A stretch of 64,000 nucleotides of DNA, taken from NCBI GenBank assembly GCA_029962745.1, contig CM057167.1, positions 16,985,704 through 17,049,703 on the forward strand. The letters are read 5' to 3'. The translations under genes and the position numbers were made by a program. Shown in pieces: positions 11,366-22,620 of the stretch (the first letter of the stretch is position 1; every line of letters starts with the position of its first letter). The notes below the pieces were generated by a model. That model was not told the DNA's origin, did not search any database, and saw only the letters and a list, made by a program, of their open reading frames with translations. This DNA comes from Echinometra lucunter. Lineage: Eukaryota > Echinodermata > Echinoidea > Camarodonta > Echinometridae.

Positions 11366-12159
11366 TGCAGATATGATCTCCAGACGTTGGTGAGCACAAG
11401 GCACTCAACTCGATATACAAAGCGCAACTGTACTAGAATCACTCTTGCACTGACAGAACATACTATACATGTATGCAACGTTTGCAAGGCAAAGTAAGTA
11501 CCACTGAATACTTTAACACACTATTGACAGGCTCTTTCGGTAATGCATCAGGTCTGTCATAGAGTTACAATCGTTCTTTGTATGTAAGTCAATGGGTTTC
11601 TGTACATGTGTACATTCAGAGCGCGCATTAACCCCCGCGCTAAATGGTGTGATTTGTATCTTTCAACGGTCCCCTCGCGGAGATGTGTGCATTATGTATG
11701 GTGAGCAGGCGAGTATCGCAGCGGATTTTTATAGCACACGAAGACTAGGTCAACTAGGTCGCGTGCCGTGCACAAGCACGTGCATGTACATGAACAACGT
11801 TGTGTATACGTTGTCTCCACTGCACTGAACTAAAAAAACGTCTTTCTAGACGTTCTTGTTTGAGTCGGCTGGTTATCACACAACGTGACAAAACCCTCGG
11901 CCACTTCATATTACTTTGTCTTCACAAATCTCTTAAAAACTAGTTTTGAGGAAAAATCAATCCAAGTACGATATGTTAACTTGATTTTTTGAGGTCTAGA
12001 ATTTTTTTTTTTCCATTCTGTTTATGATTGCCACGAGTTTAGAATTGAATGGACGGCTGATTGTGCCACTCGTATTTGAGCTTTTCGAGTAGGGAAAAGT
12101 TACGTGCACATACCGCAAAAGCCGGGCCTACAGTAGTGTACGTGTGTGCCGGTAGTTGT
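11366..12159. other. No gene seen; unassigned sequence
   Basis: No supported ORF, RNA gene or clear repeat. Confidence 0.45.
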
Positions 12160-12391
12160 CCCCCCCCCCCCCCCCCCCCCCCCCCGAAATTTTCAAGATT
12201 CACATTTATCTACTGAAAATTTTCAAAAATTTCACAAAAAATGTGCACCAGATCCTTCCATTTCTATTTAAAATATGCAAAAGCGCCCTCCTGACCAGCT
12301 CGGTCGCTTGGCTTCCTCACTTTTGTGCTTCTTCAAACATTTTACGTATTCTTGCCCCCCTTGGAAAAAGTTTCTGCGTACGGCCCTGAGC
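12160..12391. repeat. Dispersed repeat headed by poly-C, copy 1 (paired with 49494-49708)
   Basis: After about 26 C, the phrases 'cgaaatttt', 'ccagatccttc', 'aaaagcgccctc', 'ttcttc.aa', 'ttttacgt' and 'tacggcc' occur in the same order as at 49494-49708. Confidence 0.75.
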
Positions 12392-12919
12392 GAAGCAACA
12401 GCGCTGTACAAGTGGGCATAAGCAAATCTTGCGAACTCATGACAAAAAGCATGACTACAGCTGAATTCTCTCAGCTACAAAAGTGACATTTTCTTAAAAT
12501 TGAATAACTGATTGATAATTTTGTACTTCCTTTATTTATTTTGACAACATGCAACGGACCAAAAAACGATGATTCATTGCTTCATGTCCACTAGGAAATT
12601 CCGTTCTCTCCGCTGAGGTCAACCGGAAGTTTGACCTCAGGCTCTAGAGGTCTAGTACATAAAGTCTATGTATGCAGCGCGCGATTACCTTCCGGGATAC
12701 TGAGCGGGTTTGCAAAGATTTTGTGTGTGTCCTGGTCCAACGTCGTGCTCCACAGGGCGTCGGGTCTGACTACAGTGCATAATGCTAAATTGCTATGTAA
12801 ATTAATAGGCCCTACATCATAGGTCTACTCACATGAAGGCATGATTTTACTTACATGATGCATCACACATCTACATGTACATGAAGACTTTCATTCACCA
12901 CACATCCATACTTTTAATA
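12392..12919. other. No gene seen; unassigned sequence
   Basis: No supported coding or RNA gene. Confidence 0.45.
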
Positions 12920-13095
12920 GGTTTAGATTTGAGGTTGACAATAACGGCATTATCGTGAAATAGGAAACCACCGTTCACTTTGTACAGCAGCGCTTTATTC
13001 AGTCACACGCATTGGTTTCCTATTTCCACCTCCATTCTCTTTGTACACAAGTGCGTGCGTCAAATGTACGAGTGGTTTCCTAAACCACGATATGG
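12920..13095 (+). repeat. Dispersed repeat, copy 2 (paired with 5010-5215)
   Basis: Shares ordered blocks with 5010-5215, including 'gaaataggaaa', 'ctttgtacacaag' and 'gagtggtttccta'. Confidence 0.6.
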
Positions 13096-13337
13096 CCACA
13101 ATAACACATGAAAAGAAATGGAAGAGGTACCAAACCAGTGTGCACATAGTCAACATGGACATGGTTAACTGATTCATTCAATGAATTTCAAGTCTCAAGA
13201 GATGGCTGAAGTGAAGCAAGCATGAAACAAACAACAAAAAAAATCAAGGAAATACATGCACTTTCATGACTTTTTGCTCTATTCAATGTTCACATTACAC
13301 AGCAACTTACACTTACAGACGCCGATGTTACCAGCAC

Positions 13338-13837
13338 NNNNNNNNNNNNNNNNNNNNNNNNNNNNNNNNNNNNNNNNNNNNNNNNNNNNNNNNNNNNNNN
13401 NNNNNNNNNNNNNNNNNNNNNNNNNNNNNNNNNNNNNNNNNNNNNNNNNNNNNNNNNNNNNNNNNNNNNNNNNNNNNNNNNNNNNNNNNNNNNNNNNNNN
13501 NNNNNNNNNNNNNNNNNNNNNNNNNNNNNNNNNNNNNNNNNNNNNNNNNNNNNNNNNNNNNNNNNNNNNNNNNNNNNNNNNNNNNNNNNNNNNNNNNNNN
13601 NNNNNNNNNNNNNNNNNNNNNNNNNNNNNNNNNNNNNNNNNNNNNNNNNNNNNNNNNNNNNNNNNNNNNNNNNNNNNNNNNNNNNNNNNNNNNNNNNNNN
13701 NNNNNNNNNNNNNNNNNNNNNNNNNNNNNNNNNNNNNNNNNNNNNNNNNNNNNNNNNNNNNNNNNNNNNNNNNNNNNNNNNNNNNNNNNNNNNNNNNNNN
13801 NNNNNNNNNNNNNNNNNNNNNNNNNNNNNNNNNNNNN
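13338..13837. other. Assembly gap (500 N)
   Basis: Exactly 500 N, a conventional placeholder of unknown true length. The ORFs that span it are artefacts. Confidence 0.99.
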
Positions 13838-15190
13838 AAGTGTGAGCCACCTTTGAAGTTGATTCGTCAAAATGTTCTTAAGTTATCGTGAGAACGAGCA
13901 ATTTTCACATATAGACCAATTTCACAACGCAAGAGGGCAGCAGACTGTTCGACACAGTGACATACTGTATTCAAAACAAAAATACTGCGGTGGGCGCTCC
14001 AACTTTTATAGTACACAAGTCAATAGCGCGTTATGTACATTCGTTCGATTTTTTGTCTATTTTGACCAGTTTATGCAGATTTATTTTAATATTTGCAATG
14101 AGAAATTATCAGGGAAGTTCAGGTCGCAGCTGTGCGGTGCTCAAATGCCACAAGAATTAGAGAAAGTTTAAAAATGGGAAGCTAACTGAGTGCGAAATTC
14201 ACTCGCTTTTGACTCATGAAGCCTGTTTGTGTGAGAAGCCGTACTCCTACAGGTTTCCGTAAGCAATGTGAAGGAATTCGTCGCCAGTGGGTAAAAACAT
14301 CAACAGAACGGACTTTGAAGTCATGAAACATTATCATTATGTACTTTGGCGTAAAATTTAATGAGTGAAAACATGACTTTGTAAACAGGGTAAGATTTAG
14401 GGCTCCCGTTTACTACGGCTTCTATGCTGCAATCGAACTTTTACTGTCAAAACTAAGGTGAAAAACCATCGAAAGTACAAAAATACATCATACCCCGATC
14501 ATACCTTCATCCGTCAGATATGACCATTGTCTTACCTCATCTACCCATGTATCCATGCTTTATTTTATTGATCTAGAATAAAGTAAATGGAACAATATCG
14601 GGGCATATCTCATATCTTACATTCATTTTGTACACAGAGCCAATCGCGGTCAGCGCGCTTGCACACCGCAGTAATGGCGTCGCCGATAGAGGGCCAAATA
14701 CATAAACCGGAGGTGAAATTGGTCTATACAATGACATCTATGACCTTTTACATTTGACCTTGGGACCCCAAAATCTAATAAGATCATTGTCCCTCCCATA
14801 TGCATACATGACCCAAGTTTGAAGTTGATCCATCAAACGGTTCTTAACTTATTGCGAGAACGATCCATTTAATGTATATAATGACCTTTATGACCTTTGA
14901 CCTATGACCTCGTGACCCCCAAACCTACTCAGATCATTGTCCCTCCTATGTGCATACATCACCCAAGTTTGAAGTTGATCGCGAGAACGAGCCATTTTCA
15001 TGTATATATTACCTCTGTAACCTTTAAACTTTGCCCTTATGACCCCAAAATCTAATCAGATCATTGTCCCTCCCATCTGCATACATGGGCCAAGTTTGAA
15101 GTTGATCCATCAAATGGTTATTAAGTTATCGCGAGAACGAAAACGGGACGGACGGACGGACGGACGGACAACCCGAAAACATAATGACTC
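13838..15190 (+). repeat. Tandem repeat ending in (GACG)n, interrupted by a TIR element
   Basis: A unit of about 130-145 bp contains 'atgacctttatgacctttgacc', 'accccaaaatctaat', 'agatcattgtccctcc', 'tgcatacat', 'caagtttgaagttgatc' and 'gcgagaacga'. A partial unit lies at 13838-13909. Three diverged units follow at 14729-15150, and the array closes with GGACGGACGGACGGACGGAC (15152-15172). The insertion at 13910-14728 splits it. Confidence 0.85.
13910..14728 (+). mobile_element. 819-bp TIR element, copy 1
   Basis: Starts TATAGACCAATTTCAC and ends GTGAAATTGGTCTATA, a perfect 16-bp terminal inverted repeat. The whole sequence recurs in reverse orientation at 47021-47812. It carries no transposase ORF; the ORFs at 13872-14171 and 13957-14160 are not shared proteins. 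It interrupts a tandem repeat, which makes it the younger insertion. ATA or TA at each side could be the target duplication. Confidence 0.85.
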
Positions 15191-15318
15191 CGGCACCCAC
15201 CAAAGGTGGGTGAAGGCACAAAAAAGTGTGTTTTCCGTGCCTATGTTTGTTTTTTTTTTTCAGGGGACTTCAGTCCACAAGTCCGCATCCTTGACGGCCT
15301 CTGCTCCGATTTCCAAAC

Positions 15319-15321
15319 ATT

Positions 15322-15357
<36 letters not shown>

Positions 15358-15375
15358 TTGTTGTTTTTTGTTTTG
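15319..15375. repeat. (GTT)n microsatellite
   Basis: About twelve GTT units followed by T/G-rich sequence. Poly-Val and poly-Cys ORFs across it are artefacts. Confidence 0.9.
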
Positions 15376-15670
15376 TTTAAAATTGTTAATGTGTTAGTAG
15401 TTTTGAGAAAAAAAATAGATGATGTAATAATTCATTTCAAATTGTGTTAAATTGCCTGCTTTGTTTTGTTTGGATATGATAAGAAATGAAATGAAATAAT
15501 TCAAATAAGGGATACAATTTTGAGCATATTTCAATGTAGATCATACTTCTTGCCTAGATTTGATGCAAGTATATCACAGGAAATTACAAGGACAACTTTA
15601 GTCATCCTCAGATGTAGGTGATGAATTTCATTACATTTTTGTTTGAAAAGAAGTTGCAAATCTGCCTGCA
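15376..15670. other. No gene seen; AT-rich sequence
   Basis: No supported ORF. Confidence 0.45.
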
Positions 15671-15858
15671 GCGGCGTAAATCCGTTTTGAAGAGTGGGGG
15701 GATGATCGACCTTTTTTGCCGAAATTTCTTACGTGAACTCACACTTAAGTATGTACACACACACACCCTTACTCACCCGAGCAGACCCCCACACACATAT
15801 AAATGTAATTCTTTTGGGTTTTCAAGAGCATTTCAAATGAAAATTCCACTATATGACC
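15671..15858 (+). repeat. Dispersed repeat 'GCGTAAATCCGTTTTGAAGAG', copy 1
   Basis: Closely matches 26298-26522 in the same orientation over 'ggcgtaaatccgttttga', 'tgccgaaatttctt', 'actcacacttaagtat', 'cacccgagcagaccc' and 'gagcatttcaaatgaaaa'. Non-coding. Confidence 0.85.
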
Positions 15859-16794
15859 GTCGTTTATGACATTATTATGAAAAAATTCACCAACTGATTA
15901 ATTACAATATCATTTTTCCTTAAAATGAGGGGGATATTTGCAGACGCCATATCCCCCTCTCGAAAAAGTGGTATCTCTCTCCCCCCCCCCCCCCCCCCCA
16001 GCCCCAATGTCCCCGGGAGTTAGGCCAATGTCTACCAGGTACTACAATACACATGAGTAATCTTCATTGTATAAGTTAAAGGTCTTTTTGAACGTACTTA
16101 CATACAGGTATAGCAGATTAACCCATTCGTGACAGAGGTCCACATTTTGTGGTTTGGCCTAATATCTTTTGATGCAAAGCCCTAAAAATAATACCAAATA
16201 CATGAGCAGAAAGAGCAAAAAATTCTACATATACTGTGCCCATTTTCGATGCGTCAGTATTCGTTGTTTGATGCTGAATTTTTTTTTAGAGGAAATAAGC
16301 ATTAAAATCCTTAAATTGGCAATGTGATAGAAGTTTAAAATCACCGTTTTCCCCTGCAAATTGGCATCATAATTTCTGTTAATTTATATTCATTTCAGAT
16401 ACATGACGTTTTATAAGAAAAATGTAGCAATAAAATAAAAATGTTGGTGTTGCCAATTTGAAGAATAAAAGATGATCAAATTAGGCCTTAAATAATTCCT
16501 GTCACAAATGTGTATTAAAGAAGCTATCATCCAGTTGCCTGATGATCGCTTGCAAGGCGTGAAACTCCGATACAACAACTATGGAAACTGTCATGAAAAT
16601 TATAACATGCGAAAGAAAATAACAGAGTGATTATTCCCTCATTTCCTTTCGCATTTCAATGAGAGTTACCAAAGCTGTATGTCCTTACGAATGTTAATTA
16701 TTCTAGGGTAAATGCATCCCAAAAGCATTGGCTTGGATCTAGCTGAGGCATGCGCGGCTTTCATCGTTCAAAACTCATCTTCCACCCGCAAAGG
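15859..16794. other. No gene seen; unassigned AT-rich sequence
   Basis: A poly-C run lies near 15980-15998. Nothing else is recognisable. Confidence 0.45.
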
Positions 16795-17483
16795 AATTAG
16801 CCCGGGGGAGGGGGCCACTCAGATTGGTGTACACATGCGTGTCCATGGGTTTTAAAAAATACCCCCTAAACAGGTTTTATACTTCGATGAAAAAAACACC
16901 CCTTAACGAGGACTTTGCCCGGTTTCTCATGAAACTAAACCCCCTAAACAGGTTTGATTGAAATATTACCCCCTAAACGTGAGTTTGAACAGAAGCAAAC
17001 AAATGCTGATCAGCTTTTTGACAGAAAAAGAAAGAAAATGGTTAATCGGAAAACGCTCGCTCGCTTCGCTCGCTTGCATTTAAGTATCAAATGCCGGTGA
17101 TAATTAGTATTCTTGTGCAAGGGAATCGGTTAGGATCTTGTGTCTCTATCTAATGTCATACCATTCTTCTACTCATCATGCTCATAGAATGTTAGTGATA
17201 TTACCAGGCCTGACTATGACTCCAAGAAATCAAGCGGCATGTTGACCTAAAAATAGATACACTTTCAGTAAATAACGGTCTAGAAAACCCCATATTTTCG
17301 TTCGCTCGCTCTCTATTCTCGCTTGTGAAAGCTAGAAAAAACAAGATGATTTCGGGCAACAAGCAGCTTAATTCAGCAGCGAAATTCAAAAATATCATAT
17401 TTGGGCAGTGAGTTGGTTGATAAATCCATCTACAGCATTCTGGTAACGATACGAATCCACAGTTTTTTTGTTTTTGTTTTTGT
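16795..17483 (+). repeat. Dispersed GCTCGCTTCGCTCGC repeat, copy 1
   Basis: Begins with 'accccctaaacagg' direct repeats (16860, 16938, 16968) and continues with a GCTCGCTCGCTTCGCTCGC core. The segment 17076-17400 aligns in order with 47813-47982 plus 48573-48720. That makes it the uninterrupted counterpart of the site occupied there by a MITE. Non-coding. Confidence 0.75.
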
Positions 17484-17616
17484 TTTTTGGTCGATTTCTG
17501 ACTTTGTTAGCTCGTCGAAACAGAATGGATTCATGTTATTGTTAACATGATAGAATAACCATGGAACTTCTTTTCATAGCTCCAGGGAATAACATAATTA
17601 TACTCACGCACATGTG

Positions 17617-17638
17617 TATATATATATATATATATATA
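17617..17638. repeat. (TA)n microsatellite
   Basis: About eleven TA units. Confidence 0.9.
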
Positions 17639-17756
17639 CAAGGTGTCTCGACCTCAAGTGTGCCGACCTCAGATGGTTTTTCAGGTGTGCATGTCGATTA
17701 GTTTTAAACTGTTTCCCCAACAACAACAAAAAACCCCTTTATCATGTCACATTCCA

Positions 17757-18288
17757 TCATAGCGACCCTCTTCTCCAATTATGACTAGCGACCCTCTTCT
17801 CCCATTATGAATAGCGAACCTTTTCTCCTTTTATGACTAGTGACCCTCTTCGTCGATTATGACTAGCGACCCTCTTCTCCCATTATGAATAGCGACCCTC
17901 TTCGTCGATTATGACTAGCGACCCTCTTCGTCGATTATGACTAGCGACCCTCTTTGTCGATTATAGCGACCTCCTTCTCCCATTATGAATAGCGACCCTC
18001 TTCTCCCATTATGACTAGCGACCCTTTTCTCCAATTATAACTAGTGACCCTCTTCGTCGATTATGACTAGCGACCCTCTTCTCCCATTATGACTAGCGAC
18101 CCTCTTCTCCGATCATGACTAATGATCCTCTTCGTCGATTATGTCTAGCGACCCTCTTCTCCCATTATGACTAGCGACCCCCTTCTCACATTATGAATAG
18201 CGACCCCCTCTCCCATTATGAATAGCGACCCTTATGAATACTGAGCCTTATGAATAATGACCCTTTTCACCTATTATGAATAGAGACC
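17757..18288 (+). repeat. 26-bp minisatellite, about 20 copies
   Basis: The unit contains TAGCGACCCTCTTCTCC and ends in ATTATGA. Two main variants alternate: 'ttctcccattat' and 'ttcgtcgattat'. The unit length is not a multiple of three, so it cannot encode a periodic peptide. The array resumes after a LINE fragment at 18748. Confidence 0.95.
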
Positions 18289-18665
18289 CTTATAAGTGTG
18301 AAGCTTGTAATTGCACAGAAGACCTATTTCATGTTTTGTTGAAATGCAAAATGAACATTCCGTTTTTTAATAATCTATTCATGACTGTTAAGAATGTTTA
18401 TAACGTGGAACTTTTCTTTCACATTAATACTTTGTTGAAAAATTATCAAGAAAAAGGTATTGATGATATCATGTTTATTGCCTTCTGGAGCATATACAAA
18501 ATGTTGATTCTGAGGAACGAAAAGGGAACAGATGAAAGGAAGAAAAGACTGTGGTTTACTTTTTTAAAGGAACTTAAAATACGAATCGATAACAGTAATG
18601 CTCATGTGAAAAAGGGAAAACGAAAAATGTACGATTTGCCTGAAACGTTGAAACTGTATCTGTAA
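18276..18665 (+). pseudogene. LINE (Tx1/L1-like) C-terminal fragment with CCHC motif
   Basis: This ORF encodes about 129 residues. Near its start it has C-x2-C-x7-H-x4-C (residues about 8-24), the zinc-knuckle-like motif at the C-terminus of many L1/Tx1-type reverse transcriptases. Downstream it has the usual aromatic and lysine-rich tail ending at a natural stop. The first few codons belong to the flanking minisatellite, so the apparent start is not real. Everything upstream of the CCHC motif is missing, as expected for a 5'-truncated retrotransposed copy. The Tx1-like LINE at 36.2-41.5 kb ends with a similarly organised domain, so both could belong to the same broad clade. The fragment cannot retrotranspose. 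Confidence 0.8.
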
Positions 18666-18747
18666 AATGTTATATGGCTTTGTAACCGAATGTGAGATTT
18701 TTTTCGAAAATAAATGCACCTATTAAGGGTGAAAAAAACTACCCTTT
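18288..18747 (+). mobile_element. 5'-truncated LINE insertion splitting the minisatellite
   Basis: Sequence unlike the minisatellite lies between its two halves. It contains the C-terminal RT fragment, a short 3'UTR, and AATAAA at 18709-18714 close to its end. The boundaries are approximate. Confidence 0.75.
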
Positions 18748-18905
18748 TTCCGTGTTATGAATAGCGACCCTTTTCTCATTTTATGAATAGCGACCCTCTT
18801 CTGCTATTATGAATAGCGACCCTTATGAACAATGGCCCTTATGAATAATGAGCCTTTTCTCTATTATGACTAGCGGTCCTTATGACTAGCGGTCCTTATG
18901 ACTAG
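18748..18905 (+). repeat. 26-bp minisatellite, second part
   Basis: Resumes with 'ttatgaatagcgaccctt' and degenerates into shorter units such as 'cttatgactagcggtc' repeated three times. Confidence 0.9.
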
Positions 18906-19218
18906 CGAGTGGACCCCTACATGCAGGCACTATCAAATGTCTATAAACCACCCATAAAAACAATCCATCTGAAGAATAACCTCACCTAAAGCAACTGACA
19001 CTATGAACATGACGGACAAAGAAAGCGGACAAGATAAACAACCCCTCATTCTACCCTTCTGGTGAAGGATCAGTGAAGGTGGCCATCGAAAATCATGCCA
19101 TTTATATGTAAATGTTGATACCAGCTCCTTCTCTAATCACTGGAGCAAGGAATAACTTGCTGTGCTCAGGATACAGATAGGCCAATAATACTACCCAGAG
19201 CTTATTTTTACATTACGC

Positions 19219-20432
19219 AAGGTTATAGCATGGAACCTAGTAGAGATGGACTAATAATGGGAGCCTTTCTTTGATCCACCTGAAAATTTGAATGTTGATG
19301 AGCACATTGATTTGTCGCGACAATGTTGATTACGTAATAATGAATCGTCACAAACAAAACAACATTTTAACTTTCTTTGAATTCATTTCGCTGTAGTGTG
19401 ATTTCAGGAAATGTACCATGATTTAAGACCAGTTAGACATGTTAGAAGAGCAGCGAACCCCATACTATGACAATTTCCTTGATATGAGATTGATTATTAC
19501 AGAAGTGGACACTTGTGGACATGCATCTGACCTTGCCTAACTTTGAAAAATACATATCCTCTACGGTTTTATGACCTCATATTCCTTGGAAATGAATCGG
19601 ATAAGCTTCAAAATGAAGTTTAAAGACATTGGTTAACATTGTTATGATTTTTAAAAATCTTGTTTTGTTACTTGAAAATGGGATAACATAAGGGTTATAG
19701 TGTAAAAATACCAGTCTGAAAGATTCAAATTATAATATCCACAGGAAGTATTTTTAAATATAAAAAATGTGAACCAATGTTTGAAACATATACGAGGGTC
19801 GGTTAGCACAGAATAGACATAAGGAGTGCGCATGCGCGTATGACTCACCTTACCGTACTATGTGTATTGGCGTATCACGCGGTGGGAGGCACATAACGGC
19901 ATTTTCAAATTCAAGCAAAGTGGTGATTGTCTCGTGAGACGAAGGAAATAAAATCGCCATTTGCGTCTAACTTACACTTTTTCATTCCAAATTATGGTTG
20001 GTTTCAGGGTTTTTTGAGTCAAAATACAAGTACTCATACACATGTTTCATCTCAGTTTGAGAATTTTTTAAATCAGCTACTCACAAAGTTAGCCAATGCC
20101 TTTAAGATCATTGTGTTACGGCAAAATTTAGGGGTCTCTCTTGTAAACTGCTTGTAATTTCCTATTTAAAAATGTATACACAGCAATTTTCATTTGTACG
20201 CCACAACTGCACATGCATTTCTGTGATTTTAAGTGATTTACTTTCTTCTGCGCATGCATTTTGTAGATTTCTCAAAGTTCTCTTCAGGCTGACTGGACGA
20301 CGGTCGTGATGAGATCAAAGTGGGGAAGCATGTTTGGAATGTCATTGTGATACTTTTGATAGAGTCAGGTGCATGAATTCATTATGTTACCGATCGGTGT
20401 CCATCTCTACTAGGGTCCATGGTTATAGCTTG
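19219..20432. mobile_element. Possible 1.2-kb TIR element
   Basis: Left block 19219-19252 (..GGTTATAGCATGGAACCTAGTAGAGATGGAC) and right block 20399-20432 are inverted copies with a few mismatches; the shared core is CCTAGTAGAGATGGAC. No transposase is seen between them, only short AT-rich ORFs. This could be the ends of a non-autonomous element or two solo repeats facing each other. Confidence 0.5.
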
Positions 20433-20714
20433 AGGGTAATGTACTAGTATCCCTAAACTTATATCCCAACCCTAAATTCAAAACCCGAAGACCAAGCCAT
20501 GCACCAGTGATGTGAACACACCATTGGAATACAGGATCATTCGGTGTAAATAGGTGGCTAGCAATGTATGAATGCTTTTTCAAAAGTCGAATATGTGATA
20601 TGAAGTTTCCATCGAGGTGGAACACAATCGCATATATGCCTGCCTATTGATCAAAATCACCATAATTGTTTTGGAGTTTTTTTTTCCAAACGTTTAAAAA
20701 TTCACCCTTGAACT

Positions 20715-20930
20715 TTTGTTGTTGTTGTTGTTGAATTCGGTTTTTACAGACGTGTTTCAATCAAATATGATTATTTACGTCTGGGACCGACCTTTAACGA
20801 AAGAGGTGGCAAATGTACTAGATTCATATCTTGCCAAAGGACAATAGTGCCGCGGCAGGGATTCGAACTCCGGACCTTGTGGTTCAAAGTCCGGAGACTT
20901 ATCTGAGCCACAACACCTCTACTCTGTCAA
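20715..20930 (-). mobile_element. tRNA-Gln-derived SINE
   Basis: Read on the minus strand, this has a tRNA-like head (20930 to about 20849). The head contains an A-box-like TGGCTCAGATAAG, an anticodon-arm-like GGACTTTGAACC (anticodon TTG, glutamine) and a B box GAGTTCGAATCCC. A tRNA-unrelated body of about 120 bp follows, and then a (CAA)n 3' tail (20712-20735 on the plus strand as GTTGTTG). This is the complete order expected of a SINE. The T stem pairs poorly, which argues against a functional tRNA gene. Transcription would be by RNA polymerase III. Confidence 0.8.
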
Positions 20931-21032
20931 GCTCCCAAATATTTGTACTTGACAGTTTTAAAAAAAGAAGAAGTTAATTTCGTTCTTTTACCCTCCTACT
21001 CCTTTTCTCATCTATCCAAACAGCTCTAGCTT

Positions 21033-21033
21033 C

Positions 21034-21116
<83 letters not shown>
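21033..21116. repeat. Poly-C and (CT)n microsatellite
   Basis: A C run is followed by about 70 bases of TC with few interruptions. Confidence 0.95.
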
Positions 21117-21117
<1 letters not shown>

Positions 21118-22203
21118 TTCCGTTTTGACGTGTTGCGGGCAGATATCTTGTTGTATGCATCGGATCATCGCCTTCGAATGATATCGCCTACATTATGCAA
21201 AATAACGCAAACATGGGTATTGAAACATATGCTTATAGCTAGTATCGATCGTGCAATTATAAGGGCATGCACAAGGTATGTCCCATACAGTTCCAGTTAT
21301 TATGGAATTACCGGTAAATTATGGCATAACAATTATGAAACTGCGAAGATATAATGACGTGAATTATCATTGAGTCTTCCATTGTAATTATGCTATTGAT
21401 CAAGTAGAACACAATTTTATCTTTGAAAGTTGTACTGTAGTTTACTACAGTTTTTGTAACATGTAGTTTCTGTGCCTTCATACACTCTCAAAACGCTGAT
21501 TGAATTAATGTACCGGTTGGTTGAGGATTTTGTCCAGTTGGTCGCTGGCTGGGCTTATACAAAAATTGATGGGCTTGTTCGTTAACCGGCTGGCTGAAAT
21601 TTGAAACTAGTAAAGCTGCGACGCGACAAAAGGGCCCTTAGGGCAAAATTTTTCAAAAATGAGATTTCAGCACTATTTTGTAGTATAAATGCTGCAGAAT
21701 CTGAATATGCAAACGATTGTCCAAAATTCCGTCCCTAAGTGTCTAAATCGAGGAATTAAAAAAAAGCATGCTTTTTGCTCCACGCGCGCTATTCTGACAT
21801 TCGCGCGTGACCAAGGTTAAACAAGTCAATCCCTGATACCATTTTCGCCAAGATTCCTAACGTGTCTAAGGAGCTACTTAAACGTTCTCCTAGTACCATG
21901 ACGGATATTTACATTATATGATAGAGAGAATATTATTTTCCTTGTTATCTTTGTCTTCTCTAAACCCTATATTACCTCAAAATGACTTTAAAATGACCTT
22001 GAAATGACCTTGTACACGTCCGTTAGACGGCCTTGAAATTGGCTTTCAAATTGCTTACATTTCCAATCAAAATTAAGCTGAAATCATTTTTTTTTCATAA
22101 ACAATTATAAATAGAGAATAAAGCTATTCTGTAGCGAGTAGGCCCCTATAAAAGATTATATTATGCAAAGATTATAGAAAAGGAGAGGGGTCATATTTTA
22201 GAG
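21117..22203. other. No gene seen; unassigned sequence
   Basis: Contains consecutive 'aatgacctt' repeats at 21978-22012. No supported ORF. Confidence 0.45.
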
Positions 22204-22327
22204 CAGAGGCGGTGGAACGTCAGGCTCATACAATGAAAGTGGAGGGGCACCTATTGTTCATGTTGTGTGGCAGACAAAAGGTGCCCCTCCACTTTCTTTG
22301 TCCGAGCCCGATGTTCCGCCGCCTCTG
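22204..22327. mobile_element. Short hairpin element, 124 bp
   Basis: The left arm (CAGAGGCGGTGGAACGTCAGG..AAAGTGGAGGGGCACC) pairs with the right arm (GGTGCCCCTCCACTTTCTTT..GATGTTCCGCCGCCTCTG). Arms are about 48 bp around a ~25-bp loop. Non-coding. Confidence 0.8.
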
Positions 22328-22620
22328 TTTCAGGGGCGTCATATCCAAGGAGGAAGGGGCCGTATCATCTTTGCTCACCATAAATTTTGTAAAATATACA
22401 CTTTTGTCATTAAATGAATTTCAATCACAAATTTACTAAAATAAATTTGTGATTGCTTCTTTTTTCATATTAACAGGGAGATATAGAGAAAGATAATCAG
22501 AGAGGAGTCAGAGTTCACCAGGGGCGGATCCAGGGAGGATGGGGGCGAAATCCCCTTTGTTCACCATATATTTTTCATGAAATATCTGTCTGTATTAAAG
22601 TGAATTTTGGAGCAAAAATG
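22328..22620 (+). repeat. Two diverged copies of a 'caggggcg..ccaaggaggaagggg' module
   Basis: 22330-22440 and 22518-22620 share 'caggggcg', 'tcca.ggagga.ggggcg' and 'ttcaccata.attttt..aaatat', both followed by AT-rich sequence. Confidence 0.5.

Noticed and set aside
13256..13891. ORFs of about 200 codons across 13.3-13.9 kb, and likewise at 57061-57733
   Set aside because: They are open only because N runs produce no stop codons.
17757..18290. CRISPR-like array of regularly spaced repeats
   Set aside because: The units are directly adjacent 26-bp minisatellite repeats with no unique spacers, in an animal genome.
20849..20930. Functional tRNA-Gln gene
   Set aside because: The T stem pairs poorly, and the sequence is joined to a SINE body with a CAA tail.
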